A stretch of 51,437 nt of DNA from Carex sylvatica (Eukaryota; Streptophyta; Magnoliopsida; Poales; Cyperaceae). The notes below the pieces were generated by a model that was given only the letters and a program-made list of their open reading frames with translations, was not told where the DNA came from and did not search any database. Made by a program: the position numbers and the translations under genes. The stretch spans positions 1 to 51,437 of the forward strand of contig CAXKVR010000326.1 of NCBI GenBank assembly GCA_964058845.1. The letters are read 5' to 3'. Shown in pieces: positions 33,911-44,632 of this stretch (positions within the stretch are counted from its first letter, which is position 1; every line of letters starts with the position of its first letter).

Positions 33911-34110
33911 TTTTATTAGAGCACACAAGCGAATTCGATGTACAATGTACTATATATCTAGCAAAGTCATGAGATACTGACGTACTGTCCCATATATATT
34001 TCATATGTTAAGTCATGAGATACATACTGTACCATGTATCTTACTCTTGTAGTGAAGAAATATATAATTTATTGCTTACTATTATTACACTTGTATACAC
34101 ACAAATATAT

Positions 34111-34360
34111 AGAATTTTTTTTATAAACCATAATTAATAAATAAAAAGTTACTAAACTAGTATGATTACTTTTTTTTTCTTTCAAAAACCATAAAGACCG
34201 AATTGGAGATTCCGTCTCTCCATTTTGCTTTTTTGGGACCGAATCCTAAATTCGGTCTCCCTATTTTTTTATCTTTTTCGTGGATGCGGCCACAGAAGAT
34301 CCGAATAATCTTAGATCGAATTAGAGATTCGGTCTCCATAATTTTTTTGGTGACACCGGA
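34111..34360. mobile_element. One-ended relative of the foldback element
   Basis: AGAATTTTTTTTATAAACCA and TAATTAATAAATAAAAAGTT repeat the terminus of the 32742 element almost base for base. GACCGAATTGGAGATTCCGT, AATTCGGTCTCC and GCGGCCACAGAAGATCC repeat its internal words. The sequence then runs into TTTTTTTGGTGACACCGG, a word also found at the ends of the MITE family near 37.7-38.8 kb. No right terminus was seen. Confidence 0.6.
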
Positions 34361-34995
34361 TTACAAGACGGATCATTAAACGATTTAGAGGAGATGATAT
34401 TTAAAGAAACAAATTTTCAAAAAATATATAATTAAATGATTCAAATAAGAATTTTCTCTACATATATATTATTCATGAAAATTATTTTAACAATAGAAAT
34501 TTCTCTACATATCATTTTTGTACACGAAAGTTCTAGATATTATTTATTTTCTCTTCAGATCAGAAAGATCTACTATTTTTGTCAGCACAAGATCTGATAT
34601 TCTTCTATTCACAAAAATACAACAGCCCTAAACAAAATATAGAAAATGATTGTTTTCATTTTCATTGTCGAAACTACAGAGGAAGAGGAGAAATAAAGGA
34701 ATCAAATCCTCTACCCACCACCGATGGACAGAATTTTCCTGCCATCTATGAAAACTAACCAATCATGGTCTGCCACATTTTGGACCTCTCAATAATAATT
34801 TTTACAATAATTAAATACTTGGTATGTCATTAATATTTCTAAGCATAGAAAAATTGACTCATGTGTTCAACAAAAATAGAAAAAAAATCTAGTTTGTTTT
34901 TATGAAATCTCCATTCTTATATTATGATACCACAAGTAAAATAAATTTATAACAAATTACTAGAAGATATTTTTTTATTAAAAAAAAAAAAGTTA
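34361..34995. other. AT-rich spacer
   Basis: No gene or clear repeat was found. Confidence 0.5.
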
Positions 34996-34999
34996 TATA

Positions 35000-35491
35000 G
35001 AAGAGAGCTTCCAATACAATACATATACAATTTGAGTTATAAATTTTCAAATATAAATGAAAAAGTAAACTTTGAACATTTTATAGCACAAAAATTTTGG
35101 CAGAGAATTTTGAATTTTAAAAATTATTATTAAATAATATAAGAAAATTGATTGTGCAATTTGAGTTAGTGATTTGAATTAAAACTTTTGAACCAAGTTA
35201 GTAATTCAGATTCAAATTTTGAAGCCGAATTAGTGGTCCTGACTAAAACTTTGAACCCAAATTACTAACTCAATTTCAAAATTTAAATCCGATACCCACT
35301 TAGTGTCTGCTAAGCCATAAAAAAAATTAACATACGAAGTCTATAATCTTATATTATTTAATAATAATGTTTAAAAATAAAAAATCTCTATAATGCTACG
35401 ATATTTTGTAGCAAAATTTATTTATTGTTTATATTTGAAATTTTTTAACCCAAACTGTACATTAAAATTTGTTATATTGAAACTCTCCTAT
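35000..35491. mobile_element. Foldback MITE with ~130-bp imperfect arms
   Basis: The left arm begins AGAAGAGAGCTTCCAATACAAT and contains TTTCAAATATAAA and TTATTATTAAATAATATAAG. The right arm, inverted, carries ATAGGAGAGTTTCAATATAA, TTTCAAATATAAA and TTATTATTAAATAATATAAG. The loop has GTTAGTAATTCAGATT-like words in both orientations. It is non-coding, and the target duplication is unclear. Confidence 0.6.
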
Positions 35492-36097
35492 GGATAACTT
35501 CACATAAAGAATACCTTGTGATATTTTTATTATTAATTTTTTATATTCATTATAATGATTATTCTCTAGATAAATTGTGGTATTATTAATTATTTTATAA
35601 AAAATATTGGATTGTATTCTTCTATCTTTGTTCATTATGTGAGTTAATTTTTTGACATTTAAAAAAGTTTCTATATAAGTTAGTCTACATATATTAATGA
35701 CAATTGATTATTGTAAAAATCTTCATTAAGAGTTAACAACATGTGGCATACGCAGATTAATTAGTTTTTATAGATGGTAGGGAAATGAAATGGTGGAAAT
35801 TGAGAAATAAGAAAATAATTTAATTGGAAAAATAGAAGATAGCTGTAAGGAAAAATAAGGAAACAAATTTCTAAGGATTTATTCAATTGGAATGTGATAA
35901 ACCATGTAGTAGTCTGTGTGGCGAGCATGCTTTTAACTAAATTTAAACTTCTATACATAAAATAGATGTATATAATCAAAACAAGACATATTATGTGATT
36001 GAAGGGTTGATATTCAATTCGAAAATTCATCTTTCAATCTCAGTTGTTGGAGGATCAGGACAACTACATGCATAATATAAGAATGGAGATAATATAA
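35492..36097. other. AT-rich spacer
   Basis: No gene was recognised. The minus frame at 35761-36030 is hydrophobic low-complexity. Confidence 0.5.
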
Positions 36098-36132
<35 letters not shown>

Positions 36133-36948
36133 ATAATATATGTATAAATATGTATATGTATATATGCATATATAATATATGTATAATATATGTATAATAT
36201 ATGTATATGTATATTAAATTTGATCTCTCATAGTAAATCAGCAAGTCTTGACTGATACAGGGATCAAACTATAAAAGTGACTACACCAGCATGTAGAGCA
36301 TTCAAAAATACACATAATTGACACAAATTTTAATTTATTTGAATTTTTCTACAGTTAGTTATGAATTTTCAAACTTCAGCTTTTGAAAAAAATTTAAACA
36401 GTCATAACTTTGACTAGAAAAGTTGGATTTGCGGGTATGACCAATTTTCATAAAGGGGAGAGGAGACGGATCCGAATTTTTTTCCAAAGGGAGACCCCGG
36501 GCATCGTGAGAGGAATCCAGAGCATCAAAATTAAAAAACAAACATCGTTTAGTGCTTCAAAAATTCAGTTTAAGTTTTTGTTCAATGGTAAGCATAGAAC
36601 GATCGGTATTTTGTTTATAAACGTCGTTTGGTTTCTTTTATTATTTTATTTTTTATAAACTCAATTTTTTATAATATATAATATTATATTATATATTATA
36701 TAATATATGTATAATATATAATATATAATAAATTATATATACATATACATATAAGAAAAATCATGGTTCTTCGAAATAAATTAAATTTAAATTTATGTCA
36801 ATTATGTGTATTTTTTTAATGCTCTACATGCTGGCGTAATCACTTTTGTAGTTTTGTTCCTGTATCAGTCCAAATTTGCTGATTTACTAGCAGAGGTCAA
36901 ATTTGATATACATATACATATATTATACATATATTATATATACATATA
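36098..36948. mobile_element. Large foldback with mirrored microsatellites and a unique centre
   Basis: The left arm (about 36098-36356) is a TATATG-rich microsatellite followed by AGTAAATCAGCAAG, GACTGATACAGG and CAGCATGTAGAGCATTC. The right arm (about 36766-36948) is the inverse, with GAATGCTCT-like words (AATGCTCTACATGCTGGC), CCTGTATCAGTC and CTGATTTACT, then the CATATACATATA run. The centre (about 36357-36765) is less AT-rich in part, with GGGGAGAGGAGACGGATCC and GACCCCGGGCATCG. It could be captured sequence. No coding function was recognised. Confidence 0.55.
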
Positions 36949-36949
36949 T

Positions 36950-37376
36950 AGAGGTTGGCTACTATGCTTATATAAGCATATCCCCACATATACTTATAAC
37001 TCATTTTTGTGTTTTCAATGTCCAAATGGTCGATCGGAACCGTTCATCTTGTTCTCCATATTAATATGTTCTTGGAGACCAAATTTTATATTTTTCTTAA
37101 TTTTTTTACTATTTATTAAGTCACTTTGAAAATCGCTGATCTAACGGTGGCTTAACAAAACAGTAAAATCAGAAGCCACCATTGGATCAGAAATTTTCAA
37201 ATTGGCTTAATAAATAGTAAACAAATTCAGAAAAATGTAAAATTTGGTCTCCAAGCACATTTCAATATATAGATCACATCTAACGGTTCAGATCGACCAT
37301 TTGGACATTGGAAACACAAAAATGAGTTATAAGCATATGTAGGCATATGTTTATATAAGCATAGTAGCCAACCTCT
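36950..37376. mobile_element. MITE family A, complete copy, 427 bp
   Basis: It starts AGAGGTTGGCTACTATGCTT and ends with the inverse AAGCATAGTAGCCAACCTCT. The arms continue inward with TCATTTTTGTGTTTTCAATG and CCAAATGGTCGATC. The centre is a further palindrome (AACGGTGGCTTAACAAAACA against AAATCAGAAGCCACCATTGG). The AT-rich sequence on both sides obscures the target site. Confidence 0.75.
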
Positions 37377-37379
37377 ACA

Positions 37380-37690
37380 TATATATATATACACACACAT
37401 ATATATATATACACATATATACATATACATATATACATATACATATATACATATACATATATACATATACATATATACATATACATATATACATATACAT
37501 ATATACATATACATATATACATATACATATATACATATACATATATACATATACATATATACATATACATATATACATATACATATATACATATACATAT
37601 ATACATATACATATATACATATACATATATTATATATACATATATACATATATACATATACATATTTATACATATACATATTTATACATA
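37380..37690. repeat. 14-bp-period AT microsatellite
   Basis: The unit ACATATATACATAT is repeated almost perfectly from about 37404 to 37640, with looser ACATAT/TATACA at the edges. The three overlapping minus-strand frames (up to 179 codons, Tyr-Met-Tyr-Ile-Cys-Ile repeats) are artefacts of this repeat. Confidence 0.95.
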
Positions 37691-37700
37691 TATTATATAT

Positions 37701-38192
37701 GAGGAGGGATCGGATTACACTCTTTTTTTGGTGACACCGGTTACACCCTATGTTTACAAAGTCCAAATAGTCGATTCAAACTGTTCAACTTGTTGGATAT
37801 GTTAAAATGTGCTTGCAGATCAAATTTTACATTTTTCTGAATTTTTTTACTATTTATTAAGATGGGCCAAAAATTCAACGGTATGAATATAGCGATTTTG
37901 TTAAATACTTAATAAATAGTAAAAAAAATTCCAAAAAATATAAAATTTGATATACACATTTTGGTGGCTTCTGATTTTACTGTTTTGTTAAGCTACCGTT
38001 GGATCAGCGATTTTCAAAGTGGCTTAATAAATAATAAAAAAATTCAGAAAAATATAAAATTTGGTCTCCAAGCACATTTCAATATAGATATCACATCTAA
38101 CGGTTCAGATCGACCATTTGGACATTGAAAACACAAAAATGAGTTATAGCATATGTGAAAATATGCTTATATAAGCATAGTAGCCAACCTCT
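37701..38192. mobile_element. Chimeric MITE: family B left half joined to family A right half
   Basis: The left part (GAGGAGGGATCGGATTACAC, TTTGGTGACACCGG, TGTTAAAATGTGCTTGCAGA, CAACGGTATGAATATAGCG) matches family B at 38473. The right part (TTTTACTGTTTTGTTAAGCT, ATCGACC-like words, ACACAAAAATGAGTTATA, AAGCATAGTAGCCAACCTCT) matches the right half of family A. Neither terminus has its own mirrored partner. The join lies near 37950-37975. Confidence 0.7.
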
Positions 38193-38472
38193 ATATATAT
38201 ATATATATATTAATTTCAGGATTGGACAAGTAAGTGTGTGGTGACCCCCTTTGAACCTCAAATATATATATATCGATCAAATTAATTAGTTCATGTTTGA
38301 AGTTTTTTAATTTAATCGTTTAGACTTTAGAATATATCATGAGAAGCACTGCTCGAGGACTGATTAGAATTAAAGAAGCACCGAGTGCATGCTCAAATTA
38401 ATTAATATAAACAAGTATTATATATACGTCGACGTTTAGAGTGATATTTTTTTACTTTTCCTATATATAACA

Positions 38473-38853
38473 GAGTAGGAAGGATCCAATTACATCATGT
38501 TTTGATGACACTGAATTATATTCTACGTTTACAAAGTCTAAACAGTCGATCTAAACCATTCAACTTGATAGATATGTTAAAATGTGCTTGCAGATCAAAT
38601 TTTATATTTTTTTGAATTTTTTTACTATTTATTAAGATGGGTACAAAAATTCAACGGTCTAAATATAGCGATTTTGTTAAATACTTATTAACTAGTAAAA
38701 AAATTCTGAAAAATATAAAATTTGATCTGCAAGCACATTTTAATGTATCCATCAAGTTAAACGGTTTGGATCGACTATTTGAAATTTGAAAACTTAAAAA
38801 AAGGAGAGTGTAATTCGGTGTCACCAAAAAAGGATGTAATTAAATCCCTCCTC
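38473..38853. mobile_element. MITE family B, complete copy, 381 bp
   Basis: The start GAGTAGGAAGGATCCAATTA with GATGACACTGAATTA is mirrored by the end TAATTCGGTGTCACCAAAAA and TAATTAAATCCCTCCTC. The inner arms TGTTAAAATGTGCTTGCAGA and TGCAAGCACATTTTAA also pair. It is non-coding. Confidence 0.7.
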
Positions 38854-39147
38854 ATATATATATAATAAAACCTTAATTAATCAAAAGTAGATTGTTGATG
38901 ATATAAGATACAAAAACTAGCTAGAGTATGCATAATACAAACACTAATAAATTATAGGCAGAAATATAATTAAAGATGCCCTCCTATACATGTTTTGGGT
39001 TTTCATGTAATTGACTAATTGTAGAATTGTAGTTTCCTCAAACATAAAAAGGATGTAATTGAATTGCAGTTGGTGTGGGCCAATTTTTCTTTTTGAGAAT
39101 TAATTTATAATATAATCATTCCATTAAGAATTTTGTAACAAGGCTTT
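38854..39147. other. AT-rich spacer
   Basis: No gene was recognised. Confidence 0.5.
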
Positions 39148-39149
39148 AT

Positions 39150-40860
39150 ACGTTACCAAAAAGAACTTGAAACATTGGGTGGCCCAATTGTAAGGAACGG
39201 TTGTGGGTCTTGTGAGTTTTGTAGCCATGCACCGGAGACATTGTAAGCTGCCGTATGGGTTCACAGAGCCTAAGTATGCACCGGAGACAGACAAGGGACT
39301 CTGGACATTGGGTCCTTCTCAGGAAAGGGTGTCACCTGAGCGGAGCGGGTGCAGGAGCGCACCCTCAGCCATAATGTGGCAAGATACGTGTGGAGAAAGG
39401 TGGGTAGCTCAAGGATGTGCAAGAAAGCATGGAAAAACAGAATGTTGTTGTGGCAATGGCCACAGAGTATCATAAAGATGGTGACAAAAGAAGAGCTGGA
39501 ACTGATAAACTTGCCCCAGAAAACAGAGGGGTACGCTGACACTGGGGCCCAGCAACTGAATTGTTCAGAGAATAGAAGACTCATCACCAGGCCAGACGTC
39601 TCTAACATGTTGCAAAATCCACAAAAGACAGCACCTAAAAGCCCATTTATACTAAAAAACCCCGTTCTAAACCTAAAACCTCAACTGTTCTTCTCCTCAA
39701 CAGCCTCAAAGCCTTAATCTTTCTAGTCCCTTTCCAAAAACACATATGATGGAGCTGTCTGATGAAGAATTAATCAGGAAATTCGCTGGTTTGCACACAT
39801 CTGAGAATCACCATGGGCCTGTTGTGAATATCCCTGAGCAAGCTACGATAACTAGAAACTGGGAACTCTGCCTAGTTGCGAAAGTCTACACTGATAAGGC
39901 AATGTTTGAGGCACAGTTTGAGAAGCAAATGAGACGGGCATGGAATGCACACCTCTCATCCTCTTTTAAAATGGTTGATAGAGGATTGTACCTAATAGAA
40001 TGTATGGAGAAGGATGAGTTCAACAGAATAATGAATGGTGGCGGAATGCTCAGCACCTGATCAGCTCAATGACTCTGCTCTCAAGCATGGCGAGCTGTGG
40101 GTACAATTTCATAACATGCCAACAGAGTCGCTTAATGAAGAAAGAATCAGAATTGTCACCAAGCAGATTGGAACTGCCACCACGGACTCGATATTTGCTA
40201 CTCAAAACGGTAAGCAGCATGTGCGTCTCAAGATGCTGGTCTCGCTAACTGATCCTTTGGAGAATAGGATTCCAGTCAAACACCCTACGATGGGGGCATT
40301 TCTGGTCTACCTTGTGTATGAGTGAATTGGAAGGATATGTCGCTTCTGTGGATCTCTGGGACATGAAATCGGATCATGTCCAGATAGGGCACGGTTGACA
40401 AAAATCAAAAGGAAGCTAGAGGGGAGCAATAGGTCTGAGTTAGAGAGCATTCTTAAGCCGACAAGAGGGGCCTGGATAATTGATCAGTTAAGGGTACCCT
40501 ATCAGGAAAGCATGGCAGCCCAAAACGTGAAGGGACCGGCAAAATACGCTGGGTCAGGGCAAGGCGCGGGTCTCAAAAGGGCATTAGCGGATCTAATTTG
40601 TATTCAGGAGAGTAGTTCCAGAGCTCAGCATGTGAAGGATGGTAGTCAGATGGATGCATGTGGAAGAGGAGGAAGGAGAAATCCTTGTCACCAAAAAAGC
40701 AAAAAAGCCAATTTGACAGAAATGCCTCGGTTGGGAAAATTTGACTATCTAGCACTTCGTAAGCAGCCACCAAGTTGGGAAAATTTTGACATTATAGCAA
40801 TGCCAGTCCAACAAATAAAATTTATACTTTATTTCGGATTTAGATTTAATGTTTAGAGCG
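39150..40860 (+). mobile_element. Fragment of a plant LINE (non-LTR retrotransposon), ORF1 region only
   Basis: The GC content rises sharply against the flanks. The segment holds a DUF4283-like and CCHC zinc-knuckle ORF1 (39746-40856) and an upstream leader. ATGCACCGGAGACA occurs twice in the leader, at about 39226 and 39277. No endonuclease or reverse transcriptase sequence follows. It breaks into AT-rich DNA near 40860 without a clear poly(A) tail, so this is an internal or 3'-deleted copy. Confidence 0.7.
39746..40856 (+). pseudogene. Broken LINE ORF1 (DUF4283-type plus CCHC zinc knuckle)
   Basis: The first frame (39746-40060, start MMELSDEELIRKFAG) has the DUF4283 look (LVAKVYTDKAMFE, LIECMEKDEFNRIMNGG). 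In the family, the GGPW and following strand come next, but here the frame shifts near 40045 and that part is lost. The second frame (40035-40325) gives LWVQFHNMPTESLNEE and IGTATTDSIF, then stops at TGA (40323-40325). It resumes in the same frame as IGRICRFCGSLGHEIGSCPD, a CX2CX4HX4C knuckle. TGG to TGA in VYE(W)IGR is the simplest explanation. In plant LINEs this protein binds RNA. Two lesions make it non-functional. Confidence 0.75.
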
Positions 40861-42508
40861 GCTAAGCTATTTTCATAAATTTAATATTTTAATTATATAT
40901 ATTGAAATTTATTTATTTTTACAACTTTTTATATAGTTTAGCTCTTTTAATATCAAATCTTTATTTTTAATTTAGCAGTTAGAACTTTATTTTGTGATTG
41001 AGGTGACTTAATTTTAAAGCTCACTCATCACGTTAAGCATTTTAAATTTTAGATTTCTATTGAGATTTTCTGATTCCGCTCCAGCCTGACTTCAAATTAT
41101 TATTAGGTTTGGATTTTCAAACTAAACTGGATCAAGTTCAAATTGATCTGATTTTTTAAAATAATCAAACAAGATCAAACTTAAATTTTGTCACACCTCT
41201 AAATACTATTAAGATTTTTTTTCTTTTACGTGCTCCTGATTTTAAATGTTTCACAAAATATCTCTATTTCCAAATATTTGACATATCTATACCGACTTTT
41301 AGAGAATATTTTTTTACTTATATGTTATGAAGTTATATCCTTAATTAGCTCTTAATTAGCTAATTACCTTCGACTTTAAATCAGATGTCATATTATATGT
41401 ATTTATTTGAAAATATGATTGCATGATAACCCTAGACTATATATTTTTAACAACAATATTATTGTTGTAAACTCTTAATTAACTTTTTTCGCACTTATAT
41501 AACTTTGTTCAATACTTGTGCTGAAGGGGTACACATTTTGACATAGCTATTTTTTTATTCACAGCGCTGCAATAGAGCTTAGAACAGTCCTATACATGAT
41601 ATTTACTCTGTATGAATAAGAAACAATCCTCTCAAAATGTGTACCTATTCTAAAGAGTGTGTGCAGCAATAGTATGTAAATGTAATGATGATGTTTTGTG
41701 ACTTCCATTCAGTTAACAAACATACTTTGAGAAATTGTAATTATAATTTTTTGTCATGAATGCATAATTTAGCTTGTGTAATATTTGGCATGGTGAAATG
41801 ACTTGGTTTGTCGTGAAAGCTTGGGCATTTAAAAGTTGCTATTTGCTTGTACAGGTACTGGTATTCAGAATGTATAGTACTGGTATTCAGGATGTCAAGG
41901 GCAATATAGTATTTTTTTGCCTGGTATTTATACAGGTTTGCCCCTGAATCTCCTGCCACTCCCTATTCCCAGCTAAAAAAATAGGAAAAATAAATAGCTA
42001 CCGTTAGTTTCTAGCTTGATGCTTAATCCTTTACCAAATAAAGTGTATGACTACCTAGGTGGCCTGGATGACATAAAAAAAGGCAAGGTGTGTTTGTGCT
42101 CCTTTATTTTTTTGTTATGTTTCCTTAATTTCCTTATCCTCTCTACCTCATTGTTTACTTTTTAAGCTTTTTTTATTGAAATTTTTCTTTAAAATAGGTT
42201 CAGTTAAACTCTTTACCTCAATTGTTTACTTTTTAAGTTTTTTGATTGAGAATTGTCTTTAAAATAGATTAGGACGTTGCTTCCTGCCAGAAGTTCATTC
42301 CAAGAAGATTGTGGTCTTTAACAATTTCATATTATGTTAGTCTTTTATAGCATTCGTGCTGTTCTTTTTGACACAATTTCATTGGGTCTTGAGCATCATT
42401 GAAATTTTTTATAGTCTTTCCTTCCCAGTTCTTTATTCAAGCTTAAGTAAGCAACCGTAATTCTCTGTCTTGATTAGGTGGAGTTATCAATCTGTTGTCT
42501 TTGAACAG
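40861..42508. other. AT-rich spacer, possibly including intron of the aconitase copy
   Basis: I searched for the aconitase N-terminal exon and did not find it. A 60-bp unit is duplicated at 42141-42200 and 42211-42270 (CTCTACCTCA or CTTTACCTCA, TTGTTTACTTTTTAAG, CTTTAAAATAG). A smaller direct repeat, TACTGGTATTCAG, lies near 41854 and 41878. The minus frame at 41741-41959 is unsupported. Confidence 0.5.
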
Positions 42509-44139
42509 ATAAGCTCCCATACTCCATTCAGATCCTTCTCGAGCCGGCAATTCGCAACTGTGATAATTTTCAAGTGACCAAAAATAATGTAGAGAAAATA
42601 ATTGATTGGGAGAACACTGCTCGTAAGCTAGTTGAGATCCCTTTCAAGCCAGCTCGTGTCCTCCTTCAGGTATGAAAAATGAATCGGAAATTGAAAAAGA
42701 CCCTTGGTTATCATGAAATTGTTAAAACTACATTTTTCCCCTTTTTGTTTGATAACTTTCTTCAACTGCTGTTTTCTGTGTATTACTACACATGATAAGG
42801 AATCTAGATAATATTGCACTGATTGCCAAGTACAATGATCGGCCATTCAAAATATAAAATGACAGATTGGATTTCTGCAAGTGCTGTTCTTTTACCATTG
42901 GGATATTTAATAAGTGTTATCCTTATAGCATTGTAATATTGTGCACTATTCAACTATCGGTAGGCATGCCCCAAATCTCAACAAAGAAGTGACTTCTTTT
43001 TTCCTGAAAAAGTAGTCACGATGGATTTAATGGTGAACTCCCCTCCTAAAAAATTCAACATCTTGTGTGTCATTAGTTTGTTTATACGCTTGCACCCTTT
43101 TTCATATTAATAGAACTTTACCGGCGTCCCAGCAGTCACCGACTTGGCATGCATGCATGATGCCATGAACAAACTTGGAAGTGATTCTAACAAGATCAAT
43201 CCTCTGGTTCGTGATCCTCATCTTGTTCTGTTGGTTGTATACGACATCATCCTTCAAGATGATTTATCATTATTTTTCTTAATTGGACTGAAGTCTATCT
43301 GAGCTATGGTGTTTCATTGAACATAATTAAAAAAACATGAAATAGGAGCAAAGGAGACAAAAAGAAAGAACAGTAAACAAATGATGGCTTGAAATTTCTC
43401 AGTACAAATATCTTTTTATTTTTATTTTAATGAGTATTTTGGTAAAATTGTATTTTGAATGATATTTGAATGATTTACTTGGGAGCGTGAATGCTGTGCC
43501 TAAAAAATTACTTCTCAATTTTTGAAAGTCATTGATTGAAAGTGGGTACCATACTTGCTGATGCTGGATCAAAATGGTTCAGGAATAATCGACAATAAAC
43601 AGTTTCTATTTATCTGTAATGCTTCAGTACTAACTGCACTGACATATGCCATAGACATTGATCCTTTAAATTCTATTTTCTCTCAGTTATCTCTTTTTGG
43701 AGATATTGGAGGTACGACAGTGGAGTACCTAAAGTACTGAGATGAATATAATACATTTTACAATTTGAGGATCACTTGGTCTGTTCTGTCTTCTCTTTAT
43801 AATATTTTTCTTTAAATGCAGGTACCGGTAGATCTTGTTATTGACCATTCAGTCCAGGTTGATGTGGCAAGATTAGAGAATGCTGTTCAGGCAAACATGG
43901 AGCTTGAATTCAAGAGAAACAAAGAAAGATTTGCTTTTCTCAAGTGGGACTCTACTGCTTTCGACAACATGGTTGTTGTGCCCCTTGGTTCTGGCATTGT
44001 TCATCAGGTAGTGTGACATGTCTAAATTTAAGAAACTTCAATTGTTTTCTTATTTGAAGTTATCAGTTCAGCTTATTTTGTACAACATCTGGGAAACATC
44101 CCATGTTCCATTCTCTTTACTTTGTGTGCCAAAGATGCC

Positions 44140-44154
44140 TGTTACCCCTCTAAA
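44140..44154. other. Left copy of a 15-bp target duplication
   Basis: TGTTACCCCTCTAAA occurs here and again exactly at 44633-44647, bracketing the insertion in the third aconitase intron. Confidence 0.85.
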
Positions 44155-44632
44155 TGAGCCGAGTTTGAGCGAGTTACTCTCAACTCGTGCTTAGCTCATT
44201 TAGTAAATGAGCGAGTCAACTTGGGTTGGAATGTCAATAACGAGCTGTAAAGCCAACTCGAGTTGAGCTCATTACCAACTCTAGTTGGCTCACAACTCGT
44301 TTGACCAGTCAATTTTCTTAGTTATAATTATATATAAGTAAGAGTTTATCTAAACACAGACAATTCAAACATAATTAACACGACAATTAACAAAACAAAA
44401 CAAAAAACCAAATGGCAACTTAGAAGTCATTTAGAAGGGCATGAGATGTATTGGAATTAATTTTGTGTAACTCGAGTTATTAATGAGCGAATTGGGGTAT
44501 GCTCAAACTCAACTCTTTTATTAAACGAGTCAGCCAACTCGAGTTGAAACTGACTCGAGTTATAATTGAGTGAGTTAAAGCGAACTGTTAGCGAGCGAAT
44601 TACGAGTTTGAGCAATTTTGTACAGCCCTGCT
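44155..44632. mobile_element. Insertion in the aconitase intron, 478 bp, 15-bp target duplication
   Basis: The insertion lies between perfect 15-bp direct repeats. It is rich in degenerate ACTCGAGTT, GAGCGAGTT and AACTCGTTT words on both strands at both ends, with an AT-rich centre. On the minus strand it starts AGCAGGGCTGTACAAAATTG. A duplication this long fits target-primed (LINE/SINE-type) insertion better than a hAT or PIF element, though no poly(A) tail is evident. Confidence 0.6.

Noticed and set aside
37227..37766. 179-, 127- and 83-codon minus-strand frames rich in Tyr-Met-Tyr-Ile-Cys
   Set aside because: They are translations of the 14-bp AT microsatellite.
41980..42085. Candidate upstream aconitase exon (YDYLGGLDDIKKGK before GTGTGT)
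   Set aside because: It has no resemblance to the aconitase N-terminus and the phase does not clearly join the exon at 42509.
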